Of a stretch of 64,000 nucleotides of DNA, positions 11,167 to 27,135 are shown in pieces. This stretch comes from Ichthyophthirius multifiliis (lineage: Eukaryota > Ciliophora > Oligohymenophorea > Hymenostomatida). The position numbers and the translations under genes are program-made. The notes under the pieces were generated by a model. That model did not search any database. It was given only the letters and a program-made list of their open reading frames with translations, and had not been told where the DNA came from. The stretch lies in contig NW_004086340.1 in assembly GCF_000220395.1 (NCBI RefSeq), forward strand, positions 32,216 to 96,215. Reading direction: 5' to 3'. Every line of letters starts with the position of its first letter. Position 1 is the first letter of the stretch.

Positions 11167-13727
11167 ATGTAATCAAAATGTTTTAACTTTTAAAATGAAG
11201 AGAACATAATTTAACTACTGGAGTAATTACTATAATATTTTATAAAACATTATTTAAAAAATATTTTTTTATTTTAATATAGATATTGTTATAAAAACAA
11301 AAAAAACAAACAATAAATTTTTCATTAATTATATGAAAAAGATATACAATAACTTTTATTTAATTTAGAAAATTAATAATATGAAAGTACAAGGAAATAA
11401 TAAATGGCAAATAATATAATTTTTTTATTTTTTTTAAAAAAAAGAATTAAGAAAAGCATCAGCTCGTTTAATATGTGAGTTATTATATGAAAACAATAAA
11501 AATATTTTAAGGTTTTGCAAATATTAAAACGTGAATATGTCGAAAGGAGGGGTATTCTAAAAAAATAATAATAAAGTTATTATATATTTAAAAAAGATTT
11601 GTATTAATTAAATACCTGTAAGCTTAATAGAAATGATAAATAAGAATCCATATATAATCGATAAGATGCAAATACAAAATAATTTTAATAAAAATTAAAT
11701 TCCTTTATGTTGGTATATAGGTTTTTAGTTAGAAATTTAACCGAATTATTATTATAATAAAGAAAATATGTAAATAAATTAATTAATTGATGATTTTATT
11801 GATCCTTTATACTGTTTATTTGGAATATGTATATAAAATGAGTAAGAAATAATATAGTAAAATATTTATTTAAATAAATAAAATTAATAAAATACTACCT
11901 AATAAGCAATTATTAATTTAAAAAATTAAGAAAATGAAACAAAAAATATTAATAATTAAAATATAAAATAAAGTATTTTTTTTTAAATAAAAATATTATT
12001 TTTTTTTTAAATAAATTTTAAAAAAAAGTTTTAAAATAAAATAAAAATTTAACCGATTTTTCTTAATTTTAAAACTCGAGAAATCAAAAAATATAAAGTT
12101 ATTAATTTTAAAAATATAAAAAGCCATATAAATAAAATTTTGTTAATTCAAATAATCGAGTTCCTTTATAAGAAATAAATTTATAAGAAAATCCAGCATT
12201 CTAAACTTCAAGAAATACCTCTTAAATATAATCATAAAATAGTTTTAGTGTTTATTAAACAAATCATTGTGAAAATAATTAAGAAGCTTTTTTTGAAAAA
12301 AAAAATAGTACTAAAGAAAATTTATTTAAATAACATTAATAAATCGAAAATATAAAGGAAAAAATATAAATATAATAATAATAATAATAAATAAATAAAC
12401 ATTAAAATAATTTAATTAAAAGCGAAATGCTTAATTATTGTAGAATTTCAACTAATACAATTTAATAATCTATTGAAAATCTATTTTAAAGTAATTAGAA
12501 ATTAAATAATTAAGAAAATTTAATAAGTTTTCCTTAAGTAAGTACTTTAAAAAAGGAAACTTATGAAACTAATAATAGTATTGGTAATAAAAGTAATCGT
12601 TAATAAAATAAACTTTATTAAAAATGTTATATAGATAATTATTATTGTGATACAAGCAAAAAAAGATAAATTAATAATTTTGGGAATTTAATAGATAAAA
12701 AAAAAAAAGAGAATATATAAAAATATAGCAGAAATATATTTTCTCCTGAATCGAAAAATCGAACTAAAACTATAAATTTTAACCTTTCTAAAGGAATTAA
12801 TAAGACTAATTTGCTTAGTTTGTAAAATAGTATTAATTTTGCTGAAAAATATAAGTATTTTTTATTTATTTATATTTATTTATTTTTTAAAAATGAATAG
12901 TAATTCATAAGAATTTAATGATAAAAGTTCTTTTTATAAAAATAATAATGAATTAAATAAGAATAATAATAAGTAATTTAAAAGATATTATATATAATTA
13001 GTTTATAATTACATACTACAAAATACATTAATTTGTTGAAAATTAAAAAACTATATTTATATATTATATATATGTTTAAATAAAAATTATCATAAATTAT
13101 TTACTTCTTTAAAAATTTTTTATAAAAAAATAAAGAGAATCAATAGACAAGAAAACAAATTATGAATTAGATTTAACGAACAATAATTATTAATAACTTA
13201 ATAATAAATAACAGCAAATTAAAATTTTTGAGAAAAACGATTTATATAATAGTTTTGAATTTGGTTCTATTAAAAATTTAATCGATTTATCGCCCTAATA
13301 TTATTCTATATAAAATGGTTAAAATGATTAAAATGTTAAAATAAAAAGCATTTAAACTACTAAAGGCGAATAATTAAAAAAGGAAAATACAGAAAATAAT
13401 AATGAGATTAATATAGAAATGATTTAAAGAAAATCTCATGATCCTTCATTAGGAAATTATTTAGTCAATGATTAAAAATGCAACTCTTAAGATTTTTAAA
13501 AGCATTTATATACTGAAATAAGCAATTCTAAATATAATATATATAATTAAAACTTTTAGAAATAATAATAAAATAGAAAATTTAATTAAAATAATTAATA
13601 ATTTTTTAAATTATCCGGTAATGATAATTAATAATTTAGAGTTAATACTCAGATTAGAGCTAATAATTAAAAATTTGTGCAAAGAATAGACTTTAAATAA
13701 AGTATAATTGAAAAAAACTATTTTTGA
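11167..13727 (+). CDS. Unassigned 725-aa Q/N-rich protein with conserved-looking N-terminal region
   Basis: Six exons; introns at 11223-11282, 11387-11444, 11973-12028, 12855-12900 and 12973-13135. The exons total 726 codons ending in TGA. The first ~200 residues look globular and non-repetitive (KLRKASARLICELLYENN, QIPLCWYIGFQLEIQPNYYY, IDDFIDPLYCLFGICIQ). The first segment resembles an alpha-helical (armadillo-like) unit. The remaining ~500 residues are Asn/Gln/Lys/Ser-rich and probably disordered, with patches such as DFSQFQNSRNQKIQSYQFQ and SPQYYSIQNGQN. I do not recognise the family. Good intron phase agreement and clear use of TAA/TAG as Gln make the gene real. The downstream neighbour is AK8 in the same orientation, 272 bp away; this does not by itself imply a shared function. 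Confidence 0.75.
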
Positions 13728-13999
13728 TTTATTATTTTATATAATTTTTATAAGAATATATATATTTTAAAAATATTATTTTATTTGAAAAAAAAAAATC
13801 GATATGCAAAGAAATTAATGAAAAAATAAAAAAGAAATAATAAAAGATTATTAAATAATAAATTAAAATATTTATTTAAACAAAAAAACAAAAAAATTAA
13901 TCGTTTCTTTTTTTTTTTTTATAAAAATATTAAATATAATTTTTATATTTTTTACAGATAATACAAAAAAAGTAAAGTAAAATAAAATAATTATTTAAA

Positions 14000-14665
14000 A
14001 TGGATAAAACAGAAAAAGTAGCATATGAAGCATCCCTTATCTAATATATAGAAAAGAATTAATTACCAGATTTGATTGAATAATATACAAAATAACTAAT
14101 TCTAAATTAGCCAGAAGATCCAATCTAATTCTTAATAAATTATATTCAAAACAAGAAAAATCAGCGTTTAATATTTATAACAGGTTCTCTTTAAAATAAA
14201 AGATATGTAATAGTTGAATAAGTATGTAATTCATTATATTACGAATAAATAAAACTTAAAGATGACCACTTATTAAAATAAACTAAATCAGAAATAGTAA
14301 ATCAATAAGTAAAACAATAATTATAAAAAGTAGGTTCGCATTTCAGAGGGGTAATAGTAAATGGATATCCTTTCAATTTCGAAACCTCGATTTTTGCTTA
14401 ATGGAATGGACTTATTCCTGATAGAGTTATTATTTTGGAAAATTCCGAAGAAGACTCAAGAAATTATTACAGTCAGAAATTTTAATAAGATGAGAAAAGT
14501 ATTGTTTAATCAATGAAAAGAGATGAAATTTTCCTTTAAGAAATCAAAAGAATGTATAATAGTTTTTATGATACTTTTAATATTTCGAATATCCCTAAAT
14601 CAAATATAGTTGAAAATATTAAATCTATTCTTAAACTTAAAGACAAAAGAGTTTAACCCTTAAGG

Positions 14666-14696
<31 letters not shown>

Positions 14697-15397
14697 TTAT
14701 AAGTATTTTTTTAGGTCTCCTAGAATCTTTATTGTAAGACCTCCCCATTTGAAAGTTAGAGCAAGATAAATATAAAGTTTATTAGTATAAAAATATGGAT
14801 TTAATCAAATTTAAGTTTATGATTTGTTAAATAAGCATATTGAATTGAAAACACATGTCGGAAAGTTTATTTATGGGGCTCTTTCTAACCATAGATAAGT
14901 ACCTGATGATATAATTTTGGGTTTGGTTAGAACGGAAATATTAAATACTAGTTCTAAGTAAAAAGGTTATATTTTAGAAGGTTTTCCTAAAAGTATTTTT
15001 TTTTTTTTTTATAATGTTAATATATAAAAATTAAAAAGGTAAGAATTAAGTTAATTGTTTTAGTAGTTATGAAATTAATCCTCATTTTATTATTATTTTA
15101 GATTATGATGATAATGAATTATTAAATTAGTTTAAGTAGTTGAAATTTGATGATAAAAATAATAGATTTTATGAGAATAATGACACTTTTTTGGAAAAAA
15201 TTCCTTATATGTTGAAACAAAATGATTTTGATGAAGATAAATGGAAAGAATAGATTTAATCATATAGAGATATTATTTCTTCGGTTGAAGATAAATTTGA
15301 TACAAAAGCTCAAAAATATAATTTAAGTGTAGAAAGTAATGAGAAAATTATTCAATCAGTTGATAGTTTTTTAAATAATTCTGATATTTATTCATGA
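14000..15397 (+). CDS. Adenylate kinase 8-like protein, both P-loops degenerate
   Basis: 433 aa in three exons; introns 14665-14714 (50 nt) and 14993-15038 (46 nt). The N-terminus LIEQYTKQLILNQPEDPIQF closely resembles the start of vertebrate AK8 (..LLIHQPEDPIPF..), followed by two adenylate-kinase-like units. In unit 1, the expected GPPASGKTT is replaced by ITGSLQNKRYV. In unit 2, GPVGSGKSLQ is replaced by VRPPHLKVRARQ, although surrounding parts are kept (QVPDDIILGLVRTEIL, KGYILEGFPKS). Without GxxGK[ST] neither unit should bind the ATP phosphates normally, so the protein is probably a structural pseudoenzyme. AK7/AK8/AK9-type proteins are associated with ciliary axonemes, so an axonemal role is inferred. 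The second unit appears shortened at its C-terminal end. Confidence 0.75.
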
Positions 15398-15645
15398 AAT
15401 CTTCTTTTTTTTTTAATTTATATGATTTTTTTTTTATAATCTGTATTTTTTTTTATTATTATTAAAAGATTAAAGTTTTTTTTATAAATTTATTTAATAA
15501 ATATTAAATATAGATATTTTTTTTATTATTAAAAACAAAAAAAAAGAATAACAACAAATTCATTTTTACTTTTTACATAAAATAATATTATAATTAATAA
15601 AAGTTATTGTTAATAAAATTTATAACAAAAATTAAGCTTATTTTT

Positions 15646-18600
15646 TCAAAATAAACCTCCAAAAACTCCTTTTTTTACAGGCACTTATTGTTGATATAAT
15701 TAGATTAATTCAGTTTTTTATTATTCATTAAACTCAAGTAAATTAAACAAAATTTATAAAAGTTACTAAGCTTCTTAGTATTATTGTTATTATTTTCTAT
15801 TTTTTTTATTTAAATAATATTATAATATATAATTTATTATGTATTTTTTTTAAATATACTATTTATTAAAGAATGCTCTATAGAACTTGATAAAATTATC
15901 TTTTATAGCTTAGTTTTAATGTTACACAACATTATCTTTCAATTGTTTTTCTTATTCAAGGTTTTTCTTTTTAAGTAAACCAATCTTTTTTAAATTTAAA
16001 TAATTAATTTGATTTTAATTATTTAATAAAAAAATACTTGATTTTAAAACTTTTATTCCGTTTCATCAAAATCTTCGATTTCTTAATTTAATTCATTAAT
16101 TTTTTATTTTAATTATTCGATTTCTTATTTTAAAACATTCATTTCTGAAGGATTACTTGGATTTTATATTTAAACAGAATAAAAGGATAAAATATTTCTT
16201 TTAAGATCCTCATTTTCATTTTATAAATAATCCATTTTTTTCTTAGTACTTATTAATTACTAATAAACAAAAAATAATTAAATAAAATAATAATATAAAA
16301 AATTACTTCATTTAATGATTTAATTTCATAATCATATTTTTCTTTGATATTTTATTCAATTTACATAGATGATATTTATTATTATAGGATATTGTTTTCT
16401 TTTTAAACATTAATAGCATTTTAGTCTTATATATACTCTTAAGAAAAGAAAGCTTAATTTCCAATAGAATGTTCATTTTTTTCAATTTCATTATGAATAG
16501 AGGATAATTCAATAGATTATTCTTCTTATTATTCCTTATAATTTACATTTATAATATTATTATTTTCCTTTATTTAATTTATCATGGTTTTTATATTTTA
16601 AGTGATTTCTTCTATGTATTTTTCTATTGAAAAACGATTCGAATTTATTATATATTAATCATTTACTTAGTTAGAAAAAAATTAGTTTTTAATATTTTCG
16701 TACATTTCTGTAATTTTTTATTTATAAAACTCTAACTTTTTATTGATTATAAATTCATTTTCGTCAGTTTTTTAAGAGTCGAAGTCATCATCGTCATTAT
16801 ATTTAAGATTTTTTTATTAAAGTTTAAATATTTTATCATTTAATTACTATATAGTCAATAAATGTTCATTGTTTTCTTTTTATAATTTCTCTTGATCTTA
16901 TTTTAACTAATCTAAAGACTCTATTTGGGTTTTTAAATTATTTATTTCTGTATTTAATTCTGCTTGTTTTTCGTCTGATTTTTATTTTTATTTTTGCATT
17001 TGAATTTTGTTTAATTAAAGGTATTCCTCACTTCTTTTTTTTATTTGTTTAATTCTTATTGGGATTTCTCATTATTTTATTAAGCTGTATACTATTATAG
17101 TAGTAATTTTTTGAATTATCGTTAATTTTCTAAACATAAAAGAAGTTTTTGTTAATAATTATTATAATGTATTGGGATATTTTATTATATTTCTTTTTAT
17201 TATATAGAAGTATTTTTATCTGATTTTTTTTAGATAAAGAATATAATAATAAGAGTAAATATTTTGAATAAATAGAAGAAAGTTTGTCTTATAAAGATTT
17301 TCTATAAAATTTCTTTCTTCCTCTTTTTAAATTACTATACTTTTTTATTCAAAAATGGCTTATTCTAGTTTTTTGTTATATTCTAGGCTTATTTTTATTA
17401 TTTCTTCATCTTTTTCTATTATTTATTATTTGTTTTTATCTTCTAAAGAGTTTATTTTTTCTTCTAAAATTTTGGTATAATTTTTTGATCGTTTTAATCT
17501 TGTTTATTTGTTAAATTTCCTTTTTCTTTTTATAATAAAGTATTGTTATTTTATAGGCAAATTAAAAGATAGTTTTCTAAAAATTTAAATTTTTATTAAT
17601 TTTTTTCTTTTAAAAATTCTTCTTTTTATATTTTTAAAGTATTTTCATAATTTTATTTTTCTTTATTTATTTAATTTTCTAAAAAAGTATTTTCTTTTTA
17701 TAAAGAAGATATTTATTTGTTATATTATTCGTTTTCTTCTTCCATTTTTTTAACTAAATCATTTATCAGATTTTATTATTCGTTTATTTTTTAATTTTTT
17801 TCCATTATTTAATTATTATAATTTTTTACTTCATTATTTTATTGACTGTTTAGTTAAATAAATTATTATTTATAATCTTTTAAATCGTTAATCTCGTTAA
17901 TTTATTCACTTATTTTTGTTTAAAATTGGTTTATTTTTTCTTAGTTAGTTTAATTTAATTAATTGATTGTTTCATTTAATTCTTTATTTTCGCTTTATTT
18001 TAACTATATTTAGTCCTTTTAATATGTTATTATTTGATCTTTTGAATTCAAAATATCTTTGTTTTCATCAAATTGCTCTTTAAGCTTATCTATTTATTAT
18101 ATTTATTATTCTATTTGTATTTATAATTCATTTATTGTTTAATTTTATTAGGTTTTGAGATCTTCTTTATTATTGTTTTATTTTTATAAAGTTTCTATTT
18201 ATTAAACTAATTAAATTATTTTTTAATCAAATTGTAATTTTTATTCATTTTATATTTATTCAATATTATTTTTCTCTATTAAGTTTTTTTATGCATCTTC
18301 TTTAATAAGTTTGTTTTCTTTTTGTAAATTTTAGATATCATTATTTAAATATTCAATTTTTTTATTTAATTCTTCAATATTTTTGTTTAAGTTTGAAATA
18401 TTATTTTCTTAATCTTAAATATTTTTTTTTAAGTCTTCATTATTTTATTATAAAATTTCATTATCTTTTTCTATTTTTTCAATAGTTTTTTATAAATTTT
18501 CATTATTTTTCTCTAAGTTTTCATAATTTTATTATTTGTTTTTAATATTTATTTAATAATTTTCAGTGTTTTTTTATAAAGCTTCGATTTAAATTTATTG

Positions 18601-21600
18601 ATTTTGGATTTAGTTTAATTAATTTTATATTTAGTTGTTTTTTAATACGATTTATTTTTATAAATCTTCACTTTCTTTTTGATTATTTTCGATTTCTTGA
18701 TGAAGATTTTTATTTTCATTTGAAATACTTTCGATTTATTATAAAATTTTTTTATTTTCAATATATTAAAATTCAAGTTTAGACTATAAATTAGAAACGA
18801 ATTTTTAATTAGTTTCAGTTTCATTCAATAATAATTCGTTTTGGCTTGTTTAATTTTATATTGCTTTTTATAAAAGTTATTTTTCCTCTATTTCTTCTTT
18901 AAGTAGTTTTTATATTTTTTCTTTTTCTGTATCTTATTTTTCTAGCTTTTTTATTAAACTTTCTTTTTCTATTTTCAAATTTTCTCTTTCCATTGTTAAA
19001 TTTTCTTTTTCTTTTTTTAGAATTTCTTTTTCATTTATTAATTTTTCTTTTTCGTTTATAAAATTTTAGTTTTCGTTTGTTAAATTATCACTTTCATTTA
19101 TTAGTTTTTCTTTTATTTTTTATAAATCTTCCTTATCTTTTTATAAATTATTTTTCTCATTTATTATATTTTGATGCTCTTTTTCTAATTCTTCATATTG
19201 TTTTGTTATTTTTTAGTTTTGTTTTATTACATTTTCATATTAATTTAATTATTCTTGATATTATGTTGATAAATTTTCATGATTTTTTAACTATTTTTGA
19301 AGCTCTTTTTGTAAGTTTTCATTTTGATTTAATAATTTTTCATATTCTTATTATAATTTTTGTAATTTATTAAGAATATTTTAATTATCATTTGATTATT
19401 TTTCATGTTCTTATTTTAAGTTTCCTTATTAATTAATAATTTTTTCGTTTTCTATTTATAATTTTTAGTTTTCTTGTTATAAATTTTAATGCTCTTTTTA
19501 TATTTCTTATATTTAATTTTAAAGATTTGATTTCTCTTTATTTAAAATATCTATTTATTTATTAAATTAAATATTTTAATTATTATTTTTATCTTTCTAA
19601 TTATCATATTCGGCCTATAATTATTAAATATCATTTTTTAATTTGGATATTTCTTCTTATAAATTATTAATATTTTATTCTTATTTTTCATTTATATTTT
19701 TCAAATTTTCAATTTCGAAAATTAGCTTTTCGTGCTAAACTTTCGTATTTTCAATTTAAATTTTATATTTTTCACATTATTGAGTTAAATTATTAATTTC
19801 ATTTACAAAACTATGTTTTTCTTAATTAAATTTACTATTAATTTATTCTATTTATTGCTCTAGTTCTAATATGTTTGTTTAAAGTTAATCTTTATCTAAA
19901 GTAATATTTTCTATTTGATTTTTATATTAGTTAATTTCCTAAAGTAATTTTCTTTTTTCTTTTAAATACTCTTCGAATTGAATTTTCATTTATTAGATTT
20001 ATTCATTTTCAGATTTATTATTTTAGTCGATTTCCTATAATAAAATTTCTATTTTTTATTTATTTTCAACAAGTTCATTTTCTTTTTAAAAAATTTAATT
20101 TTTAAACTAAGAAATATTATTTCTATATAAGTTTATTTCTATATTTTATTTATCAAGGTTTTGATTTAATTATTGTATATTTTATTTTAAGGATTCTTCT
20201 TTTTATTAAAAAATTAAAATTTGATTTTGTGTTTATTTATTTATTTCTTCTTATTATTAAATTAAAGCTTTATTTATATTTTCTTAGTCAGAAATTTGTT
20301 TTTGTAAGTTTTTTATTTATAAAGAAATTTTTTAATTTTGACTGTTTTTTTCGTCTTGTGAATTATTTTTTATTTAAATTATTTCTTCTTATTAATCTTT
20401 TAGTGCTTTATTCAAATTTTCTATTTATTTTTTTAATATGTTCGATTATGCTTCAAATAAATTATCTTTTTCCACAATTTCAAGTCTATTTTCATTTTAT
20501 ATTTCTTCGATTTTTTTTTATAAATTTTAAATTTAAGTGTTCATAAGTCCCTTTTAATTAGAAAATTTTTTTAGGTCTTCTTATTATTACTTTATTTAAG
20601 TTTCTTTCTGTAAAATTTCTTTAGTTTTTTCCCCATTTTGGATTAAAAGTTGTTCGTATTTTTCTTAAAGTTTGCTATTTTATTAATTTTATTATTCTAT
20701 AGAATCTTTTAGTTGATTAATTTATAAAAATAAATCGTTTTTGTTTACTATAAAAGAGTTTATTTACTATTCTTAATTTACTATTTATTCATTTTTGTTT
20801 TTTAATTATTATCTAAAAGTTTCAATTTATAAATTTTATTCATTAAATTATTACTTTAATTATTCTAAATTTTCTTAATATATTTTAATTTCTTAATTTT
20901 TTTATTTTTCATTTAAAATTTTGGCTTTTTCTTGAGTTTCTATATTTTAGGAAAAAAAGTTTATTTATTGAGAAAAATCATTAATTTTTTTTAAATTTTA
21001 ATCTTTTTCTTATTCTAATTAAATAATTAAAGTTTATAATTTTTCAATTTTTTCTTCTAAAGCTTATTTTTCTTAATTATTTTTTTAGTTCATTTTTTTA
21101 ATTATTTCATCTAAATTTCTCTTCTCTTCTAAAATTTAATTTTTTTCTTAAAAAATCTTTTCTTAAGTAAAATTTTAAGATTCGTTTTATTATTTTATAA
21201 TTGTTTGTAATTATTCAATTTATACTTTTTGTTAATTTAATATGCTTTTTTGTTATTTTTCCATCTCAATTTTCATATATATATCTTTTTCGTATTCTTA
21301 TTGTTGTTTTTTTAAAGTTTAACGCGTACTTTCAAGCTATTCTTGTAAGCTTTGGATTTTGTTGTTTAAATTTTATTATTCTTATTGATTTTCGATATTT
21401 ATTTAAAGAAAAGAATCGTTATATTATTTCATTTATTTATTCAAATTATTAATTTATGTTTTATAATTATTCATTTGACCATTCATTTCGTTAATTTTTT
21501 CATTTAGTTCGTTATTTAAAAGACTTTATTTATCTAAATTAGTTTATAAAACAGTATTTTTATGAGCAATTTATGTATTTTTTTATTCCAAATCTACTAT

Positions 21601-24548
21601 TTATTACTAGAAATTTTCAAGAGTGGAATTTTGGACATTTTCTTAAAGTAAAAAAGCCTGAATTTAATCTTAAAGTAGATTTACGTTATTTTAGTATTCT
21701 TTTATTTTTTAGAGATTTTTTTTATTTTCTATTTATATTTATTCATTTTAGTCGATTTTTTGGTTTCTTTCTTATTTAATTTTTTCAAAGTCTTCTTTTA
21801 AGCTTTTGTTTTCGAGTTCTTTTTGGAAAAATTCCTTTGCTTTTTTTTCTTGATTTTCTTCTAAGACTTGGATTTATTCTTATATTTAATTTATTTTTTA
21901 TTCCATGTTTTTTATTTTTTCATCTCTTTTTTTATTATAGTGCTTTATTCAGTTATTTCTTAATCTTTTTCTTCCAAATTCTATTTCAGTCTTTTATTTT
22001 CGAATAGTTCTTATTGGATATTGATCTGTAAATCTTAAATAGAAGCTTTCAAAGTGTTTATCATTTGAAGCTTTTGATCTATGTCTGCTAAAAGAAGTAT
22101 TTTTTCATGATTTAATTAGTCTTTTTCTTTTATATATTATTGATTTTCATATTATTATTAATTTAATTGTTATTAGTTTTGGCTAAAAAGGGCTTTCTAT
22201 TTATTATATTTAGTATTTATTTCTTCTTTTTGGCTATTTAAGGTCTCTAGGAGGTTTTTTTATTTATTTAATTAATCATTTAGTTAAGAAATAAGTTCAT
22301 TTTGTTAAGAAATTTAATTATTTAATTAATCTATTTTCTATTAATTTTAGTTTTTTTATTCCCCAAGTTATATTTCTAAAGAAGATATTTTAGATAAATT
22401 CTGGTTTATTTTTTCTTCTAAATTAAGTATTTTTTAATCATTTTCTTTGTTTTTTTCTTCGAAATAATGAATTTATTTATCGGCTTTAGAAAGATTTTCT
22501 TTAATTTATTTTTCGGATGAATTTTTTTGTTGATTTTGGTTTAAAATTTGGTTAATTTTTTCCTCGTTTTCATTGTTTTTTTAGCTTAGATTTTTAATTT
22601 GAATTTCCTTTTAAAAAATTATTTCTTTTTCATCTTTTAATTAAATTTAAAGGAAATTAATTTATTATAAAAAATTGTTTTTTTATTATGAAAATTCTTC
22701 CATATTATTTATAATTTTTAAAGACAGTTAGTTATTTTTTTCATTTTATTGGTTTATTTTTTCCAAAAGTTAACTATTTTAAATTTCTAGTTATTATTTG
22801 TGATTATTAATAACTAAATTAAGGTTTTCTACTTCATTATTTTTCTCATTTAACATATTTTATATATTTTAATATTATAAATTTCTATTCTCAAGATCCT
22901 ATTGTAGATTTTAAGACTGTATTTTTTTCTCGTAAAGTTATTTGGAAGCCTCTTCGAGCTAATTTTTTAATTTTTGGTTAAAATTGTGGCTTTCCTATAT
23001 TTCATTTTGCATTTTTTGAATGTTTATTTTATTTTCTTCAAGTGTTTTTTCAAGTTGGATTTTATAGTTTTCTTCTTCGAAATTTTTTTTGGAAAAATGG
23101 GCAATTTCAGTCTATTATTTTTATATTTTTTACACATTTTCTTGTTCTTTTTGTATACTTTCTTTAATTTTTAGTTTATTTTTTTTATTTTTTTCTTTAT
23201 ATTTTTTTAGTTTTTCTTAAAGATTTTCAATTCTTTCTTAATTTGAATTTAATTCAAATTGTAAGTTTTTTATTTAAAATTCCAAATCGATTTTCACTTC
23301 ATCTTTTTGCTCCAAATTGCTTATTTTTTTAATCAATTCTTCGTTTTCAATCTAATAGAGTATTAATTCGTCCTAAATATTTTATATTTAAATTATTAGG
23401 TTTTAGTTTTTGTTTAATTCATCCTATATAGTGATTTCGAACTCCTAAATTTACTCGTTTTTGGTTTATATTTCGATATTTTATTACTATATAATGTTTA
23501 TTTGGTCTTATATTTATTATTCTAGTTAAATTAAAGAGGTTAATTGTTTTTTTTCGAAGTCATTTTGGGAACTTTCTTGCATTTTTTTGTTTTTTTTTAT
23601 TATTTTTTGAATTTTTTTTTCCTTTTCCTCCATTTCTTCTTTCATTTTATTCATTTAATTATTTAACTGGGAAATTTCCTTATTTTTTTATTCTATTAAA
23701 TTGTCGTTTTACGTAATTTTGAATTTAAAAGCTTCCACTTCTTTGAAAAGTGAAATATATTTTTGGTGAAATTTTTACTTTTCGTTAATTTCGGAAGTTA
23801 TTTGTGTAAAATTTGAGTGATTTTTTTCCTCAAAAAGACATATAGTGTGTTTTAAATGTTCTATCTATTAAATTTATTAATAAATGAAATTTTCTTTTTC
23901 GGCTAAATTTAAAGAAAGGATTTTATTTTATTCATTTTATTCGATTATTTGTAAATCTTTTGTATTAATTTGTTTCAAAAGGCTTAATATTTCCTGTTTA
24001 TATGGATTTTTTTTTTAAGTAATGTTTATTTTCCATTAAAATTCATCTTCTTATTAAAAATTTTCTTGTTAAAAATTTATTTATTCGTGTATTTATTTTT
24101 GTATTTCGATTACAGTTTATTTAGGTATACATTTTTTATACATTTCGATTTCTATTAATTTCTATTTCATCTTTTTTTCCAATTTCCTATACTATTATTC
24201 TAAATATAAACAGTAATTGAATATTTTCTTGTCAGTTATTTTAGATTAAATTCGAATATTATTATTTTTACTTTATGGACTGTTTTCGTTATAGATTCCT
24301 TTGTTTTCGCTTTATATTTATTTAGTTTATAATGATCGTTGGCTGTTTGACTATTTTATTGTCTTCAAATGTTAGGGTTGTTATAAGGGAAAAAAGTTTT
24401 TTGGAGTCTTTATTTGTTTGATATTTTCGGGAGGAGAAAAAGACTTTTAAACCGTTTAACAATTTTATATTGTTTGCTTTATTTAATGGTTTCGGGTTTC
24501 TACTTCGCGCATTATTTAGTCTATTTTTTGAAGATTATCTTTTTTCAT
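15646..24548 (-). CDS. Giant coiled-coil protein (~2913 aa), two frame breaks
   Basis: Reading from ATG 24548 to TGA 15646 gives about 2900 residues of almost continuous coiled coil. It is one huge 5' exon followed by three small 3' introns at 16260-16306 (47 nt), 15985-16037 (53 nt) and 15797-15859 (63 nt). The first ~110 residues are basic and non-helical (MREVETRNHQIKQTIQNCQ, KSFSPPENIKQIKTP). The remainder is Glu/Lys/Gln/Leu/Asn heptads such as KEKLINEKEI and RENLKIEKESLIKKLEK. The tail ends VKKGVFGGLF. Two +1 frame breaks lie in A-runs at about 21927-21933 and 17035-17042. With both corrected, every line I checked is open and the total is 2914 codons. Such proteins in ciliates are often basal-body, cortical or Golgi tethers; nothing here decides which. 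I see no motor, kinase or GRIP domain. Confidence 0.8.
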
Positions 24549-24775
24549 TTTTATTTTTATTTTTTAGAAAAAAAATTGTAATATATTTTATTTTTTAGCT
24601 TTTAATTTTTTTTAAGTTATATGAAATTTAAAATTAAATTAAAAAATAAATATAAATAGTTTTTATTTATATTTATTTTAATTTTTAATAAACATTAATA
24701 TTTTATTTAATTATTTAAAAATATTTTAAATATAAATTTTAAAAATACTTTAATAAGAAAGAAAAAAAAAAAATA

Positions 24776-26550
<1,775 letters not shown>

Positions 26551-26734
26551 AAGAATATAATTAATTTATAAATAAATACATAAATATATAAATATATAAA
26601 TATATAAATATATAAATATATAAATAAATATATAAATATATAAATATATAATTAATTTATATAATAATGATAATAAAAATATTAATAATAATAATAATAA
26701 ATATAATAATAGTACTAATAATAATAATAATAAT

Positions 26735-26792
<58 letters not shown>

Positions 26793-27135
26793 TCATTTCA
26801 ATATATAATAATAATAATTTTTTAACATAATAATATCAATTATATTAATGACATCAATAATAATAATTTTATTGCATTGAATAATTATAATTCATATAAT
26901 TTTATTTTATACATAATAATATTAATTTTTATGTTATAAAAATTAAATTAGAATTTTTAATATATTAATTAAATAGAATAGTTAATAAATAAAAATTACT
27001 TTTAAATTTAAAAAATATTAAGTTCATAAACTAATTTAAAGTTTATTTATATATGATTAAAAACAAATTGTTTTTGAAATTAAATATATAATCATTTATT
27101 TTTTTTATTTTAAAAAAATAAAATAAAAAGCGATC
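26551..27135. other. Intergenic spacer with two microsatellites
   Basis: 585 bases between the helicase start and the stop of the upstream kinase-like gene. It contains an ATATAAAT-type minisatellite (about 26580-26650) and a TAA trinucleotide run (about 26680-26800). The helicase promoter should be at its left end. No gene seen. Confidence 0.7.

Noticed and set aside
26580-26800. CRISPR-like or satellite array
   Set aside because: The units are simple ATATAAAT and TAA microsatellites with no spacers of unique sequence.
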